NCBI RefSeq assembly: GCF_024704725.1
Contig: NZ_JALIQS010000006.1
Coordinates: forward strand, 62,001 to 126,000
From: Shinella sp. CPCC 101442
GTDB taxonomy: Bacteria > Pseudomonadota > Alphaproteobacteria > Rhizobiales > Rhizobiaceae
Direction: 5' to 3'
DNA length: 64,000 bases
Below are positions 43,024 through 52,068 of the stretch, piece after piece. Both the position numbers and the translations under genes were made by a program. The notes under the pieces were generated by a model. The model did no database searches, had not been told where the DNA came from, and saw only the letters and a program-made list of their open reading frames with translations. Position 1 is the stretch's first letter, and the number at the start of each line of letters is the position of its first letter.

Positions 43024-44277
43024 ATGAAGACGGATGTCATTGTTCTCGGCGCGGGCGTGATCGGCATTTCGACCGCGATCCATCTGGCGCGGCGCGGCAA
43101 ATCGGTGGTGCTGGTCGATCGTCGTGGCGCTGCCGAAGAGACGTCCTACGGCAATGCCGGTCTCATCCAGCGCGAGGGCGTCTTCCCCTACGGTTTCCCG
43201 CACGATTTCGGCGCGCTGTTCCGCTACGCGCTGAACAACACGATCGACGCGCATTATCACCCCTCGGCGATCCCGGGCATCATTCCCTTCCTTGCCCGCT
43301 ACTGGTGGCATTCCGGCTTCCGCCAGCACCAGAGCATCGCGCATCTCTATGCGCCCCTCATCGAGAACTCGATTTCCGAACATGCCGACCTCATCGCCGC
43401 CTCCGGCGCCGAGGACCTCATCCGCAAGGATGGCTGGATGAAGGTTTTTCGCACGGAGAAGGCGCGCGATGCCGCCTATGCGGAGGCTGAAAAGCTCTCG
43501 GCCAATTTCGGCGTCAACCACCAGAAGCTGACGACGGCCGAGGTCACACAGGTGGAGCCCTCCATCCGTGCCGAGCTGACCGGCGGTTTGCGCTGGACCG
43601 ACCCGTGGTCGATCCTCGATCCGCAGAGCCTGATGAAGCGCTATCTCGCCTATTTCCAGTCGCTCGGTGGCCAGCTGAAGTCGGGTGACGCCGCGACCAT
43701 CGAACATGTGCTGGAAGGCGAGGGCTGGCGTATCGCAACGCCGGAGGGTCCGTTGGAAGGCAAGGAAGTCGTGGTCGCGCTCGGCCCCTGGGCCGACACG
43801 GTGACGCGCAAGCTCGGCTACCGTTTCCCGCTTGCCGTCAAGCGTGGCTACCACATGCACTACGGCGCGGAAGAGGGCGCGACGCTCAACAACTGGGTGC
43901 TCGATGCCGAGCGCGGCTATTTCCTGGCCCCCATGCAGCGCGGCATTCGCCTCACCACCGGCGCCGAATTCGCCAGGCGCGATACGCGCAAGACGCCGGT
44001 GCAGCTGCGCCGCGCGGAAAAGGTCGCCCGCGAATTCTTCCCGCTCGCGGAGCGCCGCGACGAGGAGCCGTGGATGGGGTGCCGTCCCTGCACGCCGGAT
44101 ATGATGCCCGTCATCGGCAAGGCCCCGCGCCATTCCGGCCTCTGGTTCGCTTTCGGCCATGCCCATCACGGCATGACGCTGGGCCCGATCACCGGCCGCG
44201 TGCTGGCGGAAAAGATGCTGGGCGAGCGCACCGTGATCAATATCGGGCCCTATCGGCCGGAGCGCTTCATCGCCTGA
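43024..44277 (+). CDS. DadA-like FAD-dependent D-amino acid dehydrogenase/oxidoreductase
   Basis: A 417-residue DAO-family protein. The N-terminal FAD motif is DVIVLGAGVIGISTAIHLARRGKSVVLVD (about 4-32) and is followed by EETSYGNAGLIQ, the DadA-type segment. Then come WSILDPQSLMKRYLAYF and the C-terminal WMGCRPCTPDMMPVIGKAPR...GHAHHGMTLGP. This pattern is typical of D-amino acid dehydrogenase small-subunit-like proteins. The substrate is not certain. ATG 43024 is preferred over the in-frame start at 43003. It stands alone between the MOSC gene and thiN. Confidence 0.88.
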   Translation: MKTDVIVLGAGVIGISTAIHLARRGKSVVLVDRRGAAEETSYGNAGLIQREGVFPYGFPHDFGALFRYALNNTIDAHYHPSAIPGIIPFLARYWWHSGFRQHQSIAHLYAPLIENSISEHADLIAASGAEDLIRKDGWMKVFRTEKARDAAYAEAEKLSANFGVNHQKLTTAEVTQVEPSIRAELTGGLRWTDPWSILDPQSLMKRYLAYFQSLGGQLKSGDAATIEHVLEGEGWRIATPEGPLEGKEVVVALGPWADTVTRKLGYRFPLAVKRGYHMHYGAEEGATLNNWVLDAERGYFLAPMQRGIRLTTGAEFARRDTRKTPVQLRRAEKVAREFFPLAERRDEEPWMGCRPCTPDMMPVIGKAPRHSGLWFAFGHAHHGMTLGPITGRVLAEKMLGERTVINIGPYRPERFIA

Positions 44278-44340
44278 TAAGCGCAGGCCTGTCGCCAAAC
44301 TCTTTCCCTTTCCGGGGAACATGCGCTAAGGGCATCAGCC

Positions 44341-45006
44341 ATGACCATACCGGCCCTGGCAGATCAGACCTTCGTCGTCCTTCTCGGCGGCGCGCTTGCG
44401 GTGACGCCGCGCGTGCGGGCCGATATTTTTGGCGCGCGCTTCGTGGCCGCCGATGGAGGAATGCGGCATGCGGCGGCGCTGCGCGTCACGCCGGAAATCT
44501 GGGTCGGGGATTTCGATTCTACGTCGCAGGAGCTTATCGCCGCCTGGCCGGGCGTTGAGCGCCAGCCCTATCCCGTCGCCAAGAACGAGACCGATGGGGC
44601 AATCGCCGTGTCGGTCGCCGTCGAACGCGGTGCGCGCGAGATCGTGCTGGCGGGCGCGCTGGGGGGCGAGCGCAGCGACCATGCGCTGATGCACCTTCTC
44701 CATGCGGTGTCGCTGGCGCAGGAAGGCCTGGCGGTAAAGCTCACCTCGGGCGAGGAGGAGGCCTGGCCAGTGCTGCCGGGCAGCCAGGAGGTCGACCTGC
44801 CGAAGGGCAGCCTGTTTTCCATCCTCGGCCTCTCGCCGCTTGAGGGCCTGTTCATCGGCAACGTGCGCTATCCGCTCAACGATTTTTCGTTGCCCTTCGG
44901 CGCATCGCGTACCATCTCCAATGTCGCGGAAGGCCCGATCCGTCTTTCGCTTGCCTCCGGCCGCGCGATCCTGATTGCCCGGCCCTATGACCTTTCAGGA
45001 GCCTGA
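44341..45006 (+). CDS. thiN: Thiamine diphosphokinase
   Basis: Transfers pyrophosphate from ATP to thiamine to make TPP. It is 221 residues. Catalytic-domain marks are FVAADGGMRHAAALRVTPEIWVGDFDS (about 36-62), then NETDGAIAVSVA (about 81-92), and GALGGERSDHALMHLLH (about 104-120). The C-terminal thiamine-binding beta sandwich contains FSILGLSPLEGL and SRTISNVAEG. It is followed after 3 bp by an ABC-F gene, so both may be in one transcript. Confidence 0.93.
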   Translation: MTIPALADQTFVVLLGGALAVTPRVRADIFGARFVAADGGMRHAAALRVTPEIWVGDFDSTSQELIAAWPGVERQPYPVAKNETDGAIAVSVAVERGAREIVLAGALGGERSDHALMHLLHAVSLAQEGLAVKLTSGEEEAWPVLPGSQEVDLPKGSLFSILGLSPLEGLFIGNVRYPLNDFSLPFGASRTISNVAEGPIRLSLASGRAILIARPYDLSGA

Positions 45007-45009
45007 CCC

Positions 45010-46839
45010 TTGGCACCGCCCATTCTCAAACTCGACGACATCTTCCTGAGCTTCGGCGGCACGCCGCTGCTTGCCGGTGCGAGCCTCCAGGTGGAGCCCG
45101 GCGACCGCATCTGCCTTGTCGGCCGCAACGGCTCGGGCAAGTCGACGCTGATGAAGATCGCCGCCGGCCTCGCCGAAGCACAGTCGGGCGAAGTCTTCCG
45201 CCACCCCTCGGCCACCATCCGCTACCTGAACCAGGCGCCGGATTTCGACGGTTACGACACGGTCGCGGCCTACGCGGAAGCCGGCCTCGGTCCCAGCGAC
45301 GACCCGTATCGCGTCACCTACCTGCTCGAACATCTCGGCCTCGACGGCACGGAAGACCCCAAGTCGCTTTCGGGTGGTGAAGCCCGCCGCGCGGCCCTTG
45401 CCCGCGTCATGGCGCCGGAGCCGGACATTCTTCTGCTCGACGAGCCGACCAACCATCTCGACCTGCCGACCATCGAATGGCTGGAAGGCGAGTTGCAATC
45501 GACCCGTTCGGCGCTTGTCGTCATCTCGCACGACCGTCGTTTCCTCGAAAAGGTTTCGAACGCCACCGTCTGGCTCGACCGCGGCCAGTCGCGCCGGCTC
45601 AACCGGGGTTTTGGCCATTTCGAAGCGTGGCGGGACGAGGTGCTGGAGGCCGAAGAGCTGGAACAGCACAAGCTCGGCAAGTCGATCGAGCGCGAGGAGC
45701 ACTGGCTGCGCTACGGCGTGACGGCGCGGCGCAAGCGCAACATGCGCCGCCTCGGCGCGCTGCATGACCTGCGCTCGCGCTATCGCGGCCACAAGGGTCC
45801 GCAGGGCAGCGTGCAGGCCAGCGCCTCCGACGCCCAGGAATCCGGCAAGCTGGTGATCGAAGCCGAAAAGATCACCAAGAACTACGGCGAACGCGTCATC
45901 GTCGCGCCCTTCTCGATCCGCGTGCACCGCGGCGACTGCATCGGTCTCGTCGGCCCGAACGGTGCGGGCAAGACGACCCTGCTCAAGATGCTAACCGGCC
46001 AGCTCGCACCCGACAGCGGCACGGTAAAACTCGGCACCAATCTCGAGATCGCCACGCTCGATCAGCGCCGCGAGGACCTGAACCTCGACGACACACTCGC
46101 CCACTACCTCACCGACGGGCGCGGCGAGAACCTCCTCGTCAATGGCGAGCAGCGTCACGTCACCGGCTACATGAAGGAATTCCTTTTTCAGCCGGAACAG
46201 TCCCGCACGCCGATCCGCAACCTTTCGGGCGGCGAGCGCGCCCGGCTGATGCTGGCGCGCATCCTGTCGCGTCCGACCAACCTGCTCATCCTCGACGAAC
46301 CGACCAACGATCTCGATATCGAGACGCTGGATCTCTTGCAGGAAATCGTGGCCGGTTTTGCCGGCACGGTGCTGCTCGTCAGCCACGACCGCGACTTCCT
46401 CGACCGTACCGTCACGTCCACCATCGCGCCCGCCGATCCGGAAAACCCGGACGGACGCTGGATCGAATATGCCGGCGGCTACACGGATATGATGGCGCAG
46501 CGCCGCGGCGCCATCGAAGAAAAGCGCAGGGCCGAAAAGGCCGAGAAGGCACGGGTAGCCGAGGCATCGCCCGCCGCAGCGCCGACGGACGGCAAGGCCA
46601 AGGGCAAGCTTTCCTACAAGCAGAAATTCGCCCTCGAAAACCTTCCGAAGGAGATGGAGAAGGCGGAAAAGGAGATCGCGGCCCGCGAGGCCAGGATGGC
46701 CGATCCGAACCTCTTCACCAAGGAGCCCGCCACCTTCAACAAACTCGCCGCGGAGATGGAAAAGCTGCGCGCCTCGCTGACGAAAATGGAAGAGGAATGG
46801 CTGGAACTGGAGATGCTGCGGGAGGAACTCGAGGGCTGA
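45010..46839 (+). CDS. ABC-F family ATPase, Uup-like
   Basis: A 609-residue two-NBD soluble ATPase. Walker A1 GRNGSGKST (about 37-45), signature LSGGEARRAALAR, Walker B LLDEPTNHLDL; Walker A2 GPNGAGKTT (about 317-325), LSGGERARLMLAR and LILDEPTNDLDIE. The C-terminal ~85 residues form a charged coiled coil (KLSYKQKFALENLPKEMEKAEKEI...), the Uup DNA/ribosome-binding extension. Uup is linked to ribosome assembly and branched DNA. It starts with TTG right after thiN, with AGGAGCC upstream. Confidence 0.93.
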   Translation: MAPPILKLDDIFLSFGGTPLLAGASLQVEPGDRICLVGRNGSGKSTLMKIAAGLAEAQSGEVFRHPSATIRYLNQAPDFDGYDTVAAYAEAGLGPSDDPYRVTYLLEHLGLDGTEDPKSLSGGEARRAALARVMAPEPDILLLDEPTNHLDLPTIEWLEGELQSTRSALVVISHDRRFLEKVSNATVWLDRGQSRRLNRGFGHFEAWRDEVLEAEELEQHKLGKSIEREEHWLRYGVTARRKRNMRRLGALHDLRSRYRGHKGPQGSVQASASDAQESGKLVIEAEKITKNYGERVIVAPFSIRVHRGDCIGLVGPNGAGKTTLLKMLTGQLAPDSGTVKLGTNLEIATLDQRREDLNLDDTLAHYLTDGRGENLLVNGEQRHVTGYMKEFLFQPEQSRTPIRNLSGGERARLMLARILSRPTNLLILDEPTNDLDIETLDLLQEIVAGFAGTVLLVSHDRDFLDRTVTSTIAPADPENPDGRWIEYAGGYTDMMAQRRGAIEEKRRAEKAEKARVAEASPAAAPTDGKAKGKLSYKQKFALENLPKEMEKAEKEIAAREARMADPNLFTKEPATFNKLAAEMEKLRASLTKMEEEWLELEMLREELEG

Positions 46840-46958
46840 CGCCGAGCCTTTCGAGGCTTGTTCCATCCGAAACAGCGCGGTCGGCAATGGCATGGGATAG
46901 TCGGGTCATTGGATGAGAGGAGCTCATCCTGCAACCCGAAAGAGATCAGGAGCCTCCC

Positions 46959-47219
46959 ATGCGCAAGTTCATCATTTCCGCCGTCGTCGCCGTCGTCGCC
47001 GCCGTTTCCTTCGCCGCTCCGTCGGAGGCCGGCTATTACGGCTACAAGAGCTACGGCCATGGCCACAAGCACCATGGCTACAAGAAGCACTACAGCTACA
47101 AGAAGCACTATGGCGGCCATTACGGCTACAAGAAGCATCACGGCGGCCACTATGGCTACAAGAGCTACGGCTACGGTCACAACAACTATGGCTACAGCAG
47201 CTATTACGGATCTTACTGA
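46959..47219 (+). CDS. Small secreted Gly/Tyr/His/Lys-rich repeat protein
   Basis: An 86-residue protein: a clean signal peptide (MRKFIISAVVAVVAAVSFAAPSEA, quoted in part; cleavage near residue 24), then a 60-residue mature part made almost only of G, Y, H, K and S. It has repeats such as GYKSYG, HKHHGYKKHY, GGHYGYKKHH and GGHYGYKSYG. The histidines could bind metal and the Tyr/Gly pattern resembles surface or cuticle-like low-complexity proteins. No function is known to me. The ATG follows AGGAG and the gene ends before a strong terminator, so it is expressed as a monocistron. Confidence 0.83.
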   Translation: MRKFIISAVVAVVAAVSFAAPSEAGYYGYKSYGHGHKHHGYKKHYSYKKHYGGHYGYKKHHGGHYGYKSYGYGHNNYGYSSYYGSY

Positions 47220-47243
47220 GCCATAGCCTCCGATGAAAACCAG

Positions 47244-47270
47244 GACCCGGATGCCCACCGCATCCGGGTC
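47244..47270 (+). terminator. Terminator after the small secreted protein gene
   Basis: GACCCGGATGC and its exact complement GCATCCGGGTC with a 5-nt loop, 24 bp after the stop; only a short T stretch follows. Confidence 0.75.
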
Positions 47271-47323
47271 TTGCCGCATAAGGCGCATGGATTGATTCGT
47301 CGGCGGAGTGGCGCTATTTAAGG

Positions 47324-47380
47324 CACTCGTGGTGATTTGGCCGGCCGGCTTGCAGCCACGTTAAACAAGTCGCTAAAGGG
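47324..47380 (+). promoter_or_regulatory. SAM-II riboswitch
   Basis: An mRNA element that binds S-adenosylmethionine and reduces metA expression. The conserved parts are all present: CGTGGTGATTTG at 47328-47339, the stem partner GCCACG at 47355-47360, TTAAACAAGTC, and GCTAAAGGG at the 3' side, which forms the pseudoknot next to the ribosome-binding region. It lies 76 bp upstream of metA, the classic alphaproteobacterial context. A GC-rich stretch between it and metA may be an additional hairpin. Confidence 0.93.
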
Positions 47381-47455
47381 CCGCGCGAGGAAGACCCTTA
47401 CGTGGACCGGTTGCGACATCGTTGCGGCCGGTTTTGTTTTGGATCGAGTTGAGAC

Positions 47456-48379
47456 ATGCCCATCAAGATTCCCGATACGCTCCCCGCCTTCGAAACCCTC
47501 GTTCACGAGGGTGTCCGGGTGATGACCGAAACGATGGCGATCCGGCAGGATATCCGCCCGTTGCAGATCGGGCTTCTCAACCTCATGCCGAACAAGATCA
47601 AGACGGAGGTGCAGATGGCGCGCCTCGTCGGCGCGTCGCCTTTGCAGGTGGAGCTGTCGCTGGTGCGCGTCGGCGGTCACCGTGCGAAAAACACCTCGGA
47701 AGATCACCTGCTTGCCTTCTACGATACGTGGGAGGAGGTGAAGCACCGCAAGTTCGACGGCTTCATCATCACGGGCGCCCCGGTGGAGACGCTCGACTAT
47801 GAGGACGTCACCTACTGGAACGAGATGAAGCGGATCCTCGACTGGACCGAGACCAACGTGCATTCCACGCTGAATGTCTGCTGGGGCGCGATGGCGGCGA
47901 TCTACCATTTCCATGGCGTGCCGAAGCGCACGCTCGACGAAAAGGCTTTCGGGGTTTACCGGCACCATAACCGCAAGCCTTCGTCCGTCTATCTCAATGG
48001 TTTTTCCGACGATTTCGAAGTGCCCGTGTCGCGCTGGACCGAAATCCGCCCGGAGGATATCCGTGCCGTGCAGGACCTCAACATCCTACTGGATTCCGAC
48101 GAGACGGGCGTCTGCCTCGTGCAGGAAAAGGCCGGCAACCGGCTCTACATCTTCAACCATGTCGAATATGATTCGACCTCGCTCGCCGACGAATATTTCC
48201 GGGACGTCTCGGCCGGCGTGCCGATCAAGCTGCCGAAGAACTATTTCCCGCACAACGACCCGGCGCTGCCGCCGCAGAACCGCTGGCGCGGCCATGCCCA
48301 CCTGCTCTTCGGCAACTGGATCAACGAAATCTACCAGACCACACCATACGACCTCGACAAGATCGGAACGGGAGCCTGA
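47456..48379 (+). CDS. metA: Homoserine O-succinyl/acetyltransferase MetA
   Basis: Activates homoserine for methionine synthesis. It is 307 residues of the MetA/HTS family: [20 protein letters not shown] at the start, [14 protein letters not shown] (about 39-52), the catalytic Cys in [18 protein letters not shown] (about 138-155) and the His/Glu of the triad in [11 protein letters not shown] (about 232-242). Acyl-donor choice (succinyl- or acetyl-CoA) cannot be decided by eye. The upstream SAM-II riboswitch gives feedback by SAM. A GNAT gene follows 2 bp later. Confidence 0.96.
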   Translation: MPIKIPDTLPAFETLVHEGVRVMTETMAIRQDIRPLQIGLLNLMPNKIKTEVQMARLVGASPLQVELSLVRVGGHRAKNTSEDHLLAFYDTWEEVKHRKFDGFIITGAPVETLDYEDVTYWNEMKRILDWTETNVHSTLNVCWGAMAAIYHFHGVPKRTLDEKAFGVYRHHNRKPSSVYLNGFSDDFEVPVSRWTEIRPEDIRAVQDLNILLDSDETGVCLVQEKAGNRLYIFNHVEYDSTSLADEYFRDVSAGVPIKLPKNYFPHNDPALPPQNRWRGHAHLLFGNWINEIYQTTPYDLDKIGTGA

Positions 48380-48381
48380 AC

Positions 48382-48834
48382 ATGAACCGCGTCGTCATTC
48401 GCCCGCTGCACAAGGATGATGAAGGCGAATGGCGCCGCCTGTGGACCGCCTATCTCGCCTTCTACGAGACGGTGCTGCCGGAAGAGATTTTCGCCAGCAC
48501 CTTCGCCCGCCTGACCGGCGCGGTGGCCGAGGGCGAGTATCGCGGCCTCCTCGCCACGCTCGACGGCAAGCCCGTCGGCCTGGCGCATTATCTCTTCCAC
48601 CGCTCCTGCTGGACGACAGGCAATGTCTGTTACCTGCAGGATCTCTTTGCCGATCCCGATGTCCGCGGCAGCGGCATCGGCCGCGCGCTGATCGAGGGTG
48701 TCTATGCCAAGGCGAAAGAGGCGGGTTCGCCCGAGGTCTACTGGATGACGCAGGAGTTCAACGCCACCGCGCGCACGCTCTATGACCGCATCGCCGACAA
48801 GACGCCCTTCATCGTCTATCAGAAGAACTTCTGA
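48382..48834 (+). CDS. GNAT family N-acetyltransferase downstream of metA
   Basis: A 150-residue Acetyltransf_1 protein. VVIRPLHKDDEGEWRRLWTAYLAFYE is at the start (about 3-28), CYLQDLFADPDVRGSGIGRALIEGVYAKAKEAG (about 75-107) holds the acetyl-CoA loop RGSGIGRA, and the end is ATARTLYDRIADKTPFIVYQ. The 2-bp gap from metA suggests co-transcription under the SAM-II riboswitch; whether it works in methionine metabolism is unknown. Confidence 0.9.
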   Translation: MNRVVIRPLHKDDEGEWRRLWTAYLAFYETVLPEEIFASTFARLTGAVAEGEYRGLLATLDGKPVGLAHYLFHRSCWTTGNVCYLQDLFADPDVRGSGIGRALIEGVYAKAKEAGSPEVYWMTQEFNATARTLYDRIADKTPFIVYQKNF

Positions 48835-48928
48835 TGGATTTTTAAAAAGTATGACTTTTCTGTTGCGACCGGCAGGAAATTGAAGCAGGTTGCCGCGCTG
48901 TGAAAAGGCCGGCGGAGGAGACGCAAGC

Positions 48929-49945
48929 GTGGGTCAGGAACAGGATATCTTCGGTCGGCTGGTTTCAGGTGAAGCGGTGGAGCGCATCACGCTATCAGGC
49001 GGCGGGCTGACAGCCCATGTCCTGACCTGGGGCGCCGTCATCCAGGACCTTCGGCTCGAGGGCCACGATGCGCCGCTCGTGCTCGGCTTCGAAGACCTGC
49101 CGTCCTATCTCGATCATTCCCCGTTCTTCGGCGCGACGCCCGGCCGCTGCGCCAACCGCATCGGCGGCGGCCGTTTTGCGATCGATGGCACAGAATACCA
49201 GCTGGAATGCAACGAGCGCGGCATCACGCATCTGCATGGCGGCAGCGACGGCACCGGCCGGCAGAACTGGCGGATCACGGCACGGGGCGCTGATTTCGTC
49301 ACCCTCACGCTCACCGATCCCGACGGCCGCGCCGGCTATCCCGGCAATTGCGCGATCGCCTGCACCTACCGGCTGCCGGGCGACGGCACCCTCTCCGTCA
49401 GCTATGAGGCGGCCACGGACGCGCCGACGCCGGTCAATCTTTGCCAGCACAGCTATTTCATCCTCGATGGCGGTGCGGACGCGCTCGGCCACCAGGCTCG
49501 CCTTGCTGCCGAGCATTACCTGCCCGTCGACGAGAACCTTATCCCGACCGGCGAGGTTCGCCCCGTCACCGGCACGCCGTTCGATCTGAGGGCGTGGACC
49601 CCTCTCGCCCGCCAGACGGAAAAGGGCGGCGTCGCTTTCGACCACAATTTCTGCCTGTCGCCGGAGCGGGTGGCGAAGCGCCATGTCGCGGAAGTCCGCA
49701 GCCCCCTCTCGGGTGTCTCGCTTGACGTGCTGACCACCGAGCCGGGTGTGCAGTTCTATACCGGCTCGAAGGTGGGTCCTGCCGTTCCGGGTCTTGAAGG
49801 CCGGCGCTACGGTGCTTTTGCCGGCTTCTGCCTGGAAACGCAGATCTGGCCGGATGCCGTCAACCACGCCGGGTTCCCCAAGGCGGTCCTGCGTCCCGGT
49901 GAAACGTTGCGGCAGGAGACGGACTACGTCTTCCGCAAGGCCTGA
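48929..49945 (+). CDS. galM: Aldose 1-epimerase (galactose mutarotase)
   Basis: Interconverts alpha and beta anomers of aldohexoses. It is 338 residues: LTWGAVIQDLRLEG near the start, GRCANRIGGGRFAIDG (about 72-87; Asn/Arg substrate contacts), HLHGGSDGTG (His, about 101), catalytic His in NLCQHSYFIL (about 172), FDHNF and the catalytic Glu in FCLETQIWPDAVNH (about 300). The start is GTG at 48929, with GGAGGAG upstream. There are no sugar genes beside it, so its pathway role is general. Confidence 0.92.
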   Translation: MGQEQDIFGRLVSGEAVERITLSGGGLTAHVLTWGAVIQDLRLEGHDAPLVLGFEDLPSYLDHSPFFGATPGRCANRIGGGRFAIDGTEYQLECNERGITHLHGGSDGTGRQNWRITARGADFVTLTLTDPDGRAGYPGNCAIACTYRLPGDGTLSVSYEAATDAPTPVNLCQHSYFILDGGADALGHQARLAAEHYLPVDENLIPTGEVRPVTGTPFDLRAWTPLARQTEKGGVAFDHNFCLSPERVAKRHVAEVRSPLSGVSLDVLTTEPGVQFYTGSKVGPAVPGLEGRRYGAFAGFCLETQIWPDAVNHAGFPKAVLRPGETLRQETDYVFRKA

Positions 49946-50097
49946 CGGGCGGTTTCGCATCCCCCAAAGGCAGTTGACGAAACGCAAGAGAATCGAAACT
50001 TTTGTGCCGCACAACGCCCCCATGGACCCGGAATGATGCCGGGTTGTGCGGGATGAACGCGCCAGGACAGCGCCGTCGCCCCAGGGGACTTCTGTCC

Positions 50098-52002
50098 ATG
50101 AAAATCTCGGATCTTTCCATTTCCCGCAAGGTCGGCCTGCTCGTGCTGCTGATGGGCATTGCCGCCGGCACCATCGCCACCGTCGGCAGCCGTGGCCTTA
50201 CCTCGCTCGGCGGCGCACTGCAGGACACCGGCGCGCGCGAAGAGGTGGCCCGTGAAGCCATGGATCTGCGTATCGACGTCATCGCCATCAGCCGCATGAC
50301 CTATCAGCTGGCGCTGGCGCCGGAAAAGGCCGCCGATTTTGCCGCCGAGACGGACAAGCGCTCGGGGGAAATGCTCGACCGTCTGCCAAGGATCGCCTCG
50401 ACGGCCGATGCCAACGAGCAGAAGCTGCTCGACGGCGTGCGCGCCGCCTTGACACCCTATTTCGACGACATCCGCGCGATGGTCGCCGTCGCCGCGCAGA
50501 AGGGCGACGATCGCGCCGCCATTCTGGCCGCGCTCGACAAGGCGCTGGAGGGCCAGAAGGCCGTCACCGCCGCTCTCAAGGGATACACGACCTATTCGGC
50601 CGAAACGCTCTCGCAATCGCGCGCTACCGCGATCTCCCGCTCGACGACGACGCAGGTCCTGCTGCTTGCCACCGCGTTCGTCTGCATCGTCGCCGGCATG
50701 CTGTTCAGCATGCTGTTGGCCCGCAAGGGCATCGTGCGCCCGATCCAGCTTCTGACCGGCGTGATGTCGAACCTTGCCGGCGGCAAGCTCGACGACACGA
50801 TCCCCTGCACCGAGCGCAAGGACGAGATCGGCGCCATGGCCCGCACGCTCGACGTCTTCCGCGCCAATGAGATGCAGATGCGCGAGATGGAGGCGCAGGA
50901 AGCGGTCCTGCAGGCGCAGAGCAAGGATCTTCAGTCGAACATCAGCGCGATCGTCGCGGCCGCCGCGGCCGGCGACTTTTCGCGCCGTATCACCAAGGCC
51001 TATGAGGACGAGGATCTGCGCCGCTTCGCCACGGGCGTCAACGAACTGGTGCAGAATGTCGACCGCGGTGTCAGCGAAGTGCGCCGCGTCATCGCCTCGC
51101 TTTCCCATGCGGACCTGACGCAGGAAATGACCGGCCATTTCCAGGGCGATTTCGCAGAGCTGCAAGCCAACGTCAACGGCGCCATGCAGACGCTGCGCAG
51201 CACGATGGGCGGCATCCTCGCCACCGCCGGCACGATCACAGGCAATTCCCGCGAACTCTCGACCGCCGCCGACCAGCTCGCTCACCGCACGGAGCAGCAG
51301 GCCGCCTCGCTCGAGGAAACGGCCGCCGCGCTCGAGGAAATCACCACCACGGTCAAGACCTCCACCACGCGCGCTATCGAAGCCTCTGAAATCGTGCGCG
51401 AGACCAAGGAAAGCGCGGAAAGATCCGGCGACATCGTCAACAGCGCCATCGAGGCCATGGGCCGCATCGAGCAGTCTTCGCAGAAGATCGGCCAGATCAT
51501 CTCCGTCATCGACGAAATCGCCTTCCAGACGAACCTTCTGGCGCTCAATGCCGGTGTGGAAGCGGCCCGCGCCGGCGAAGCCGGCCGCGGCTTTGCCGTT
51601 GTCGCCCAGGAAGTGCGCGAGCTCGCCCAGCGCTCGGCCAATGCTGCCAAGGAGATCAAGACACTGATCAATGCCTCGGCCGGCGAAGTGAAGGGCGGCG
51701 TCTCGCTGGTTCTCTCGACCGGCGATGTGCTCTCGGACATCAAGGATCTCGTCAACCGCGTCAACGACCACGTCGTCGCGATCACCCGTGCGGCCCAGGA
51801 ACAGTCGGCGGCGCTTGGTGAAATCAACACGGCGGTCAACCAGATGGACCAGATGACCCAGCAGAACGCCGCGATGGTGGAGGAAACCACCGCCGCCAGC
51901 CAGGTTCTCGCCAGCGAAGCGGCCCAGCTTCAGGTCGCACTCTCGCAGTTCCACATCGCCGAGGGACGCGGGCAGTTTGTGCCGCAGCGCCGGGCTGCCT
52001 GA
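50098..52002 (+). CDS. Methyl-accepting chemotaxis protein
   Basis: A 634-residue membrane receptor. TM1 is at about 12-32, a four-helix-bundle-type periplasmic part at about 33-183, and TM2 at about 186-208 (TTTQVLLLATAFVCIVAGMLF). A HAMP domain (RPIQLLTGVMSNLAGGKLDDTIP) and a second HAMP-like segment (about 285-345) lead to the MCP signalling domain (about 390-620), which has the hairpin tip EIAFQTNLLALNAGVEAARAGEAGRGFAVVAQEVR. There is no C-terminal CheR-docking pentapeptide (it ends VPQRRAA). ATG 50098 has AGGGGA upstream. The ligand is unknown. Confidence 0.94.
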   Translation: MKISDLSISRKVGLLVLLMGIAAGTIATVGSRGLTSLGGALQDTGAREEVAREAMDLRIDVIAISRMTYQLALAPEKAADFAAETDKRSGEMLDRLPRIASTADANEQKLLDGVRAALTPYFDDIRAMVAVAAQKGDDRAAILAALDKALEGQKAVTAALKGYTTYSAETLSQSRATAISRSTTTQVLLLATAFVCIVAGMLFSMLLARKGIVRPIQLLTGVMSNLAGGKLDDTIPCTERKDEIGAMARTLDVFRANEMQMREMEAQEAVLQAQSKDLQSNISAIVAAAAAGDFSRRITKAYEDEDLRRFATGVNELVQNVDRGVSEVRRVIASLSHADLTQEMTGHFQGDFAELQANVNGAMQTLRSTMGGILATAGTITGNSRELSTAADQLAHRTEQQAASLEETAAALEEITTTVKTSTTRAIEASEIVRETKESAERSGDIVNSAIEAMGRIEQSSQKIGQIISVIDEIAFQTNLLALNAGVEAARAGEAGRGFAVVAQEVRELAQRSANAAKEIKTLINASAGEVKGGVSLVLSTGDVLSDIKDLVNRVNDHVVAITRAAQEQSAALGEINTAVNQMDQMTQQNAAMVEETTAASQVLASEAAQLQVALSQFHIAEGRGQFVPQRRAA

Positions 52003-52021
52003 GGCTCCTGCAGGACATGTT

Positions 52022-52057
52022 GAAGGGCCGGCGGCCGGAACCGGTCGCCGGCCCTTC
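52022..52057. terminator. Terminator between the MCP and the hydrolase
   Basis: GAAGGGCCGGCG and its complement CGCCGGCCCTTC, a 12-bp stem with a 12-nt loop that itself contains CCGG repeats, between convergent genes. Confidence 0.85.
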
Positions 52058-52068
52058 TTCCCTTTGGA

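Noticed and set aside
42868-44322. Minus-strand extension of the MOSC frame up to 44322
   Set aside because: It is the antisense of the DadA-like gene; the Shine-Dalgarno at 42867 marks the true start.
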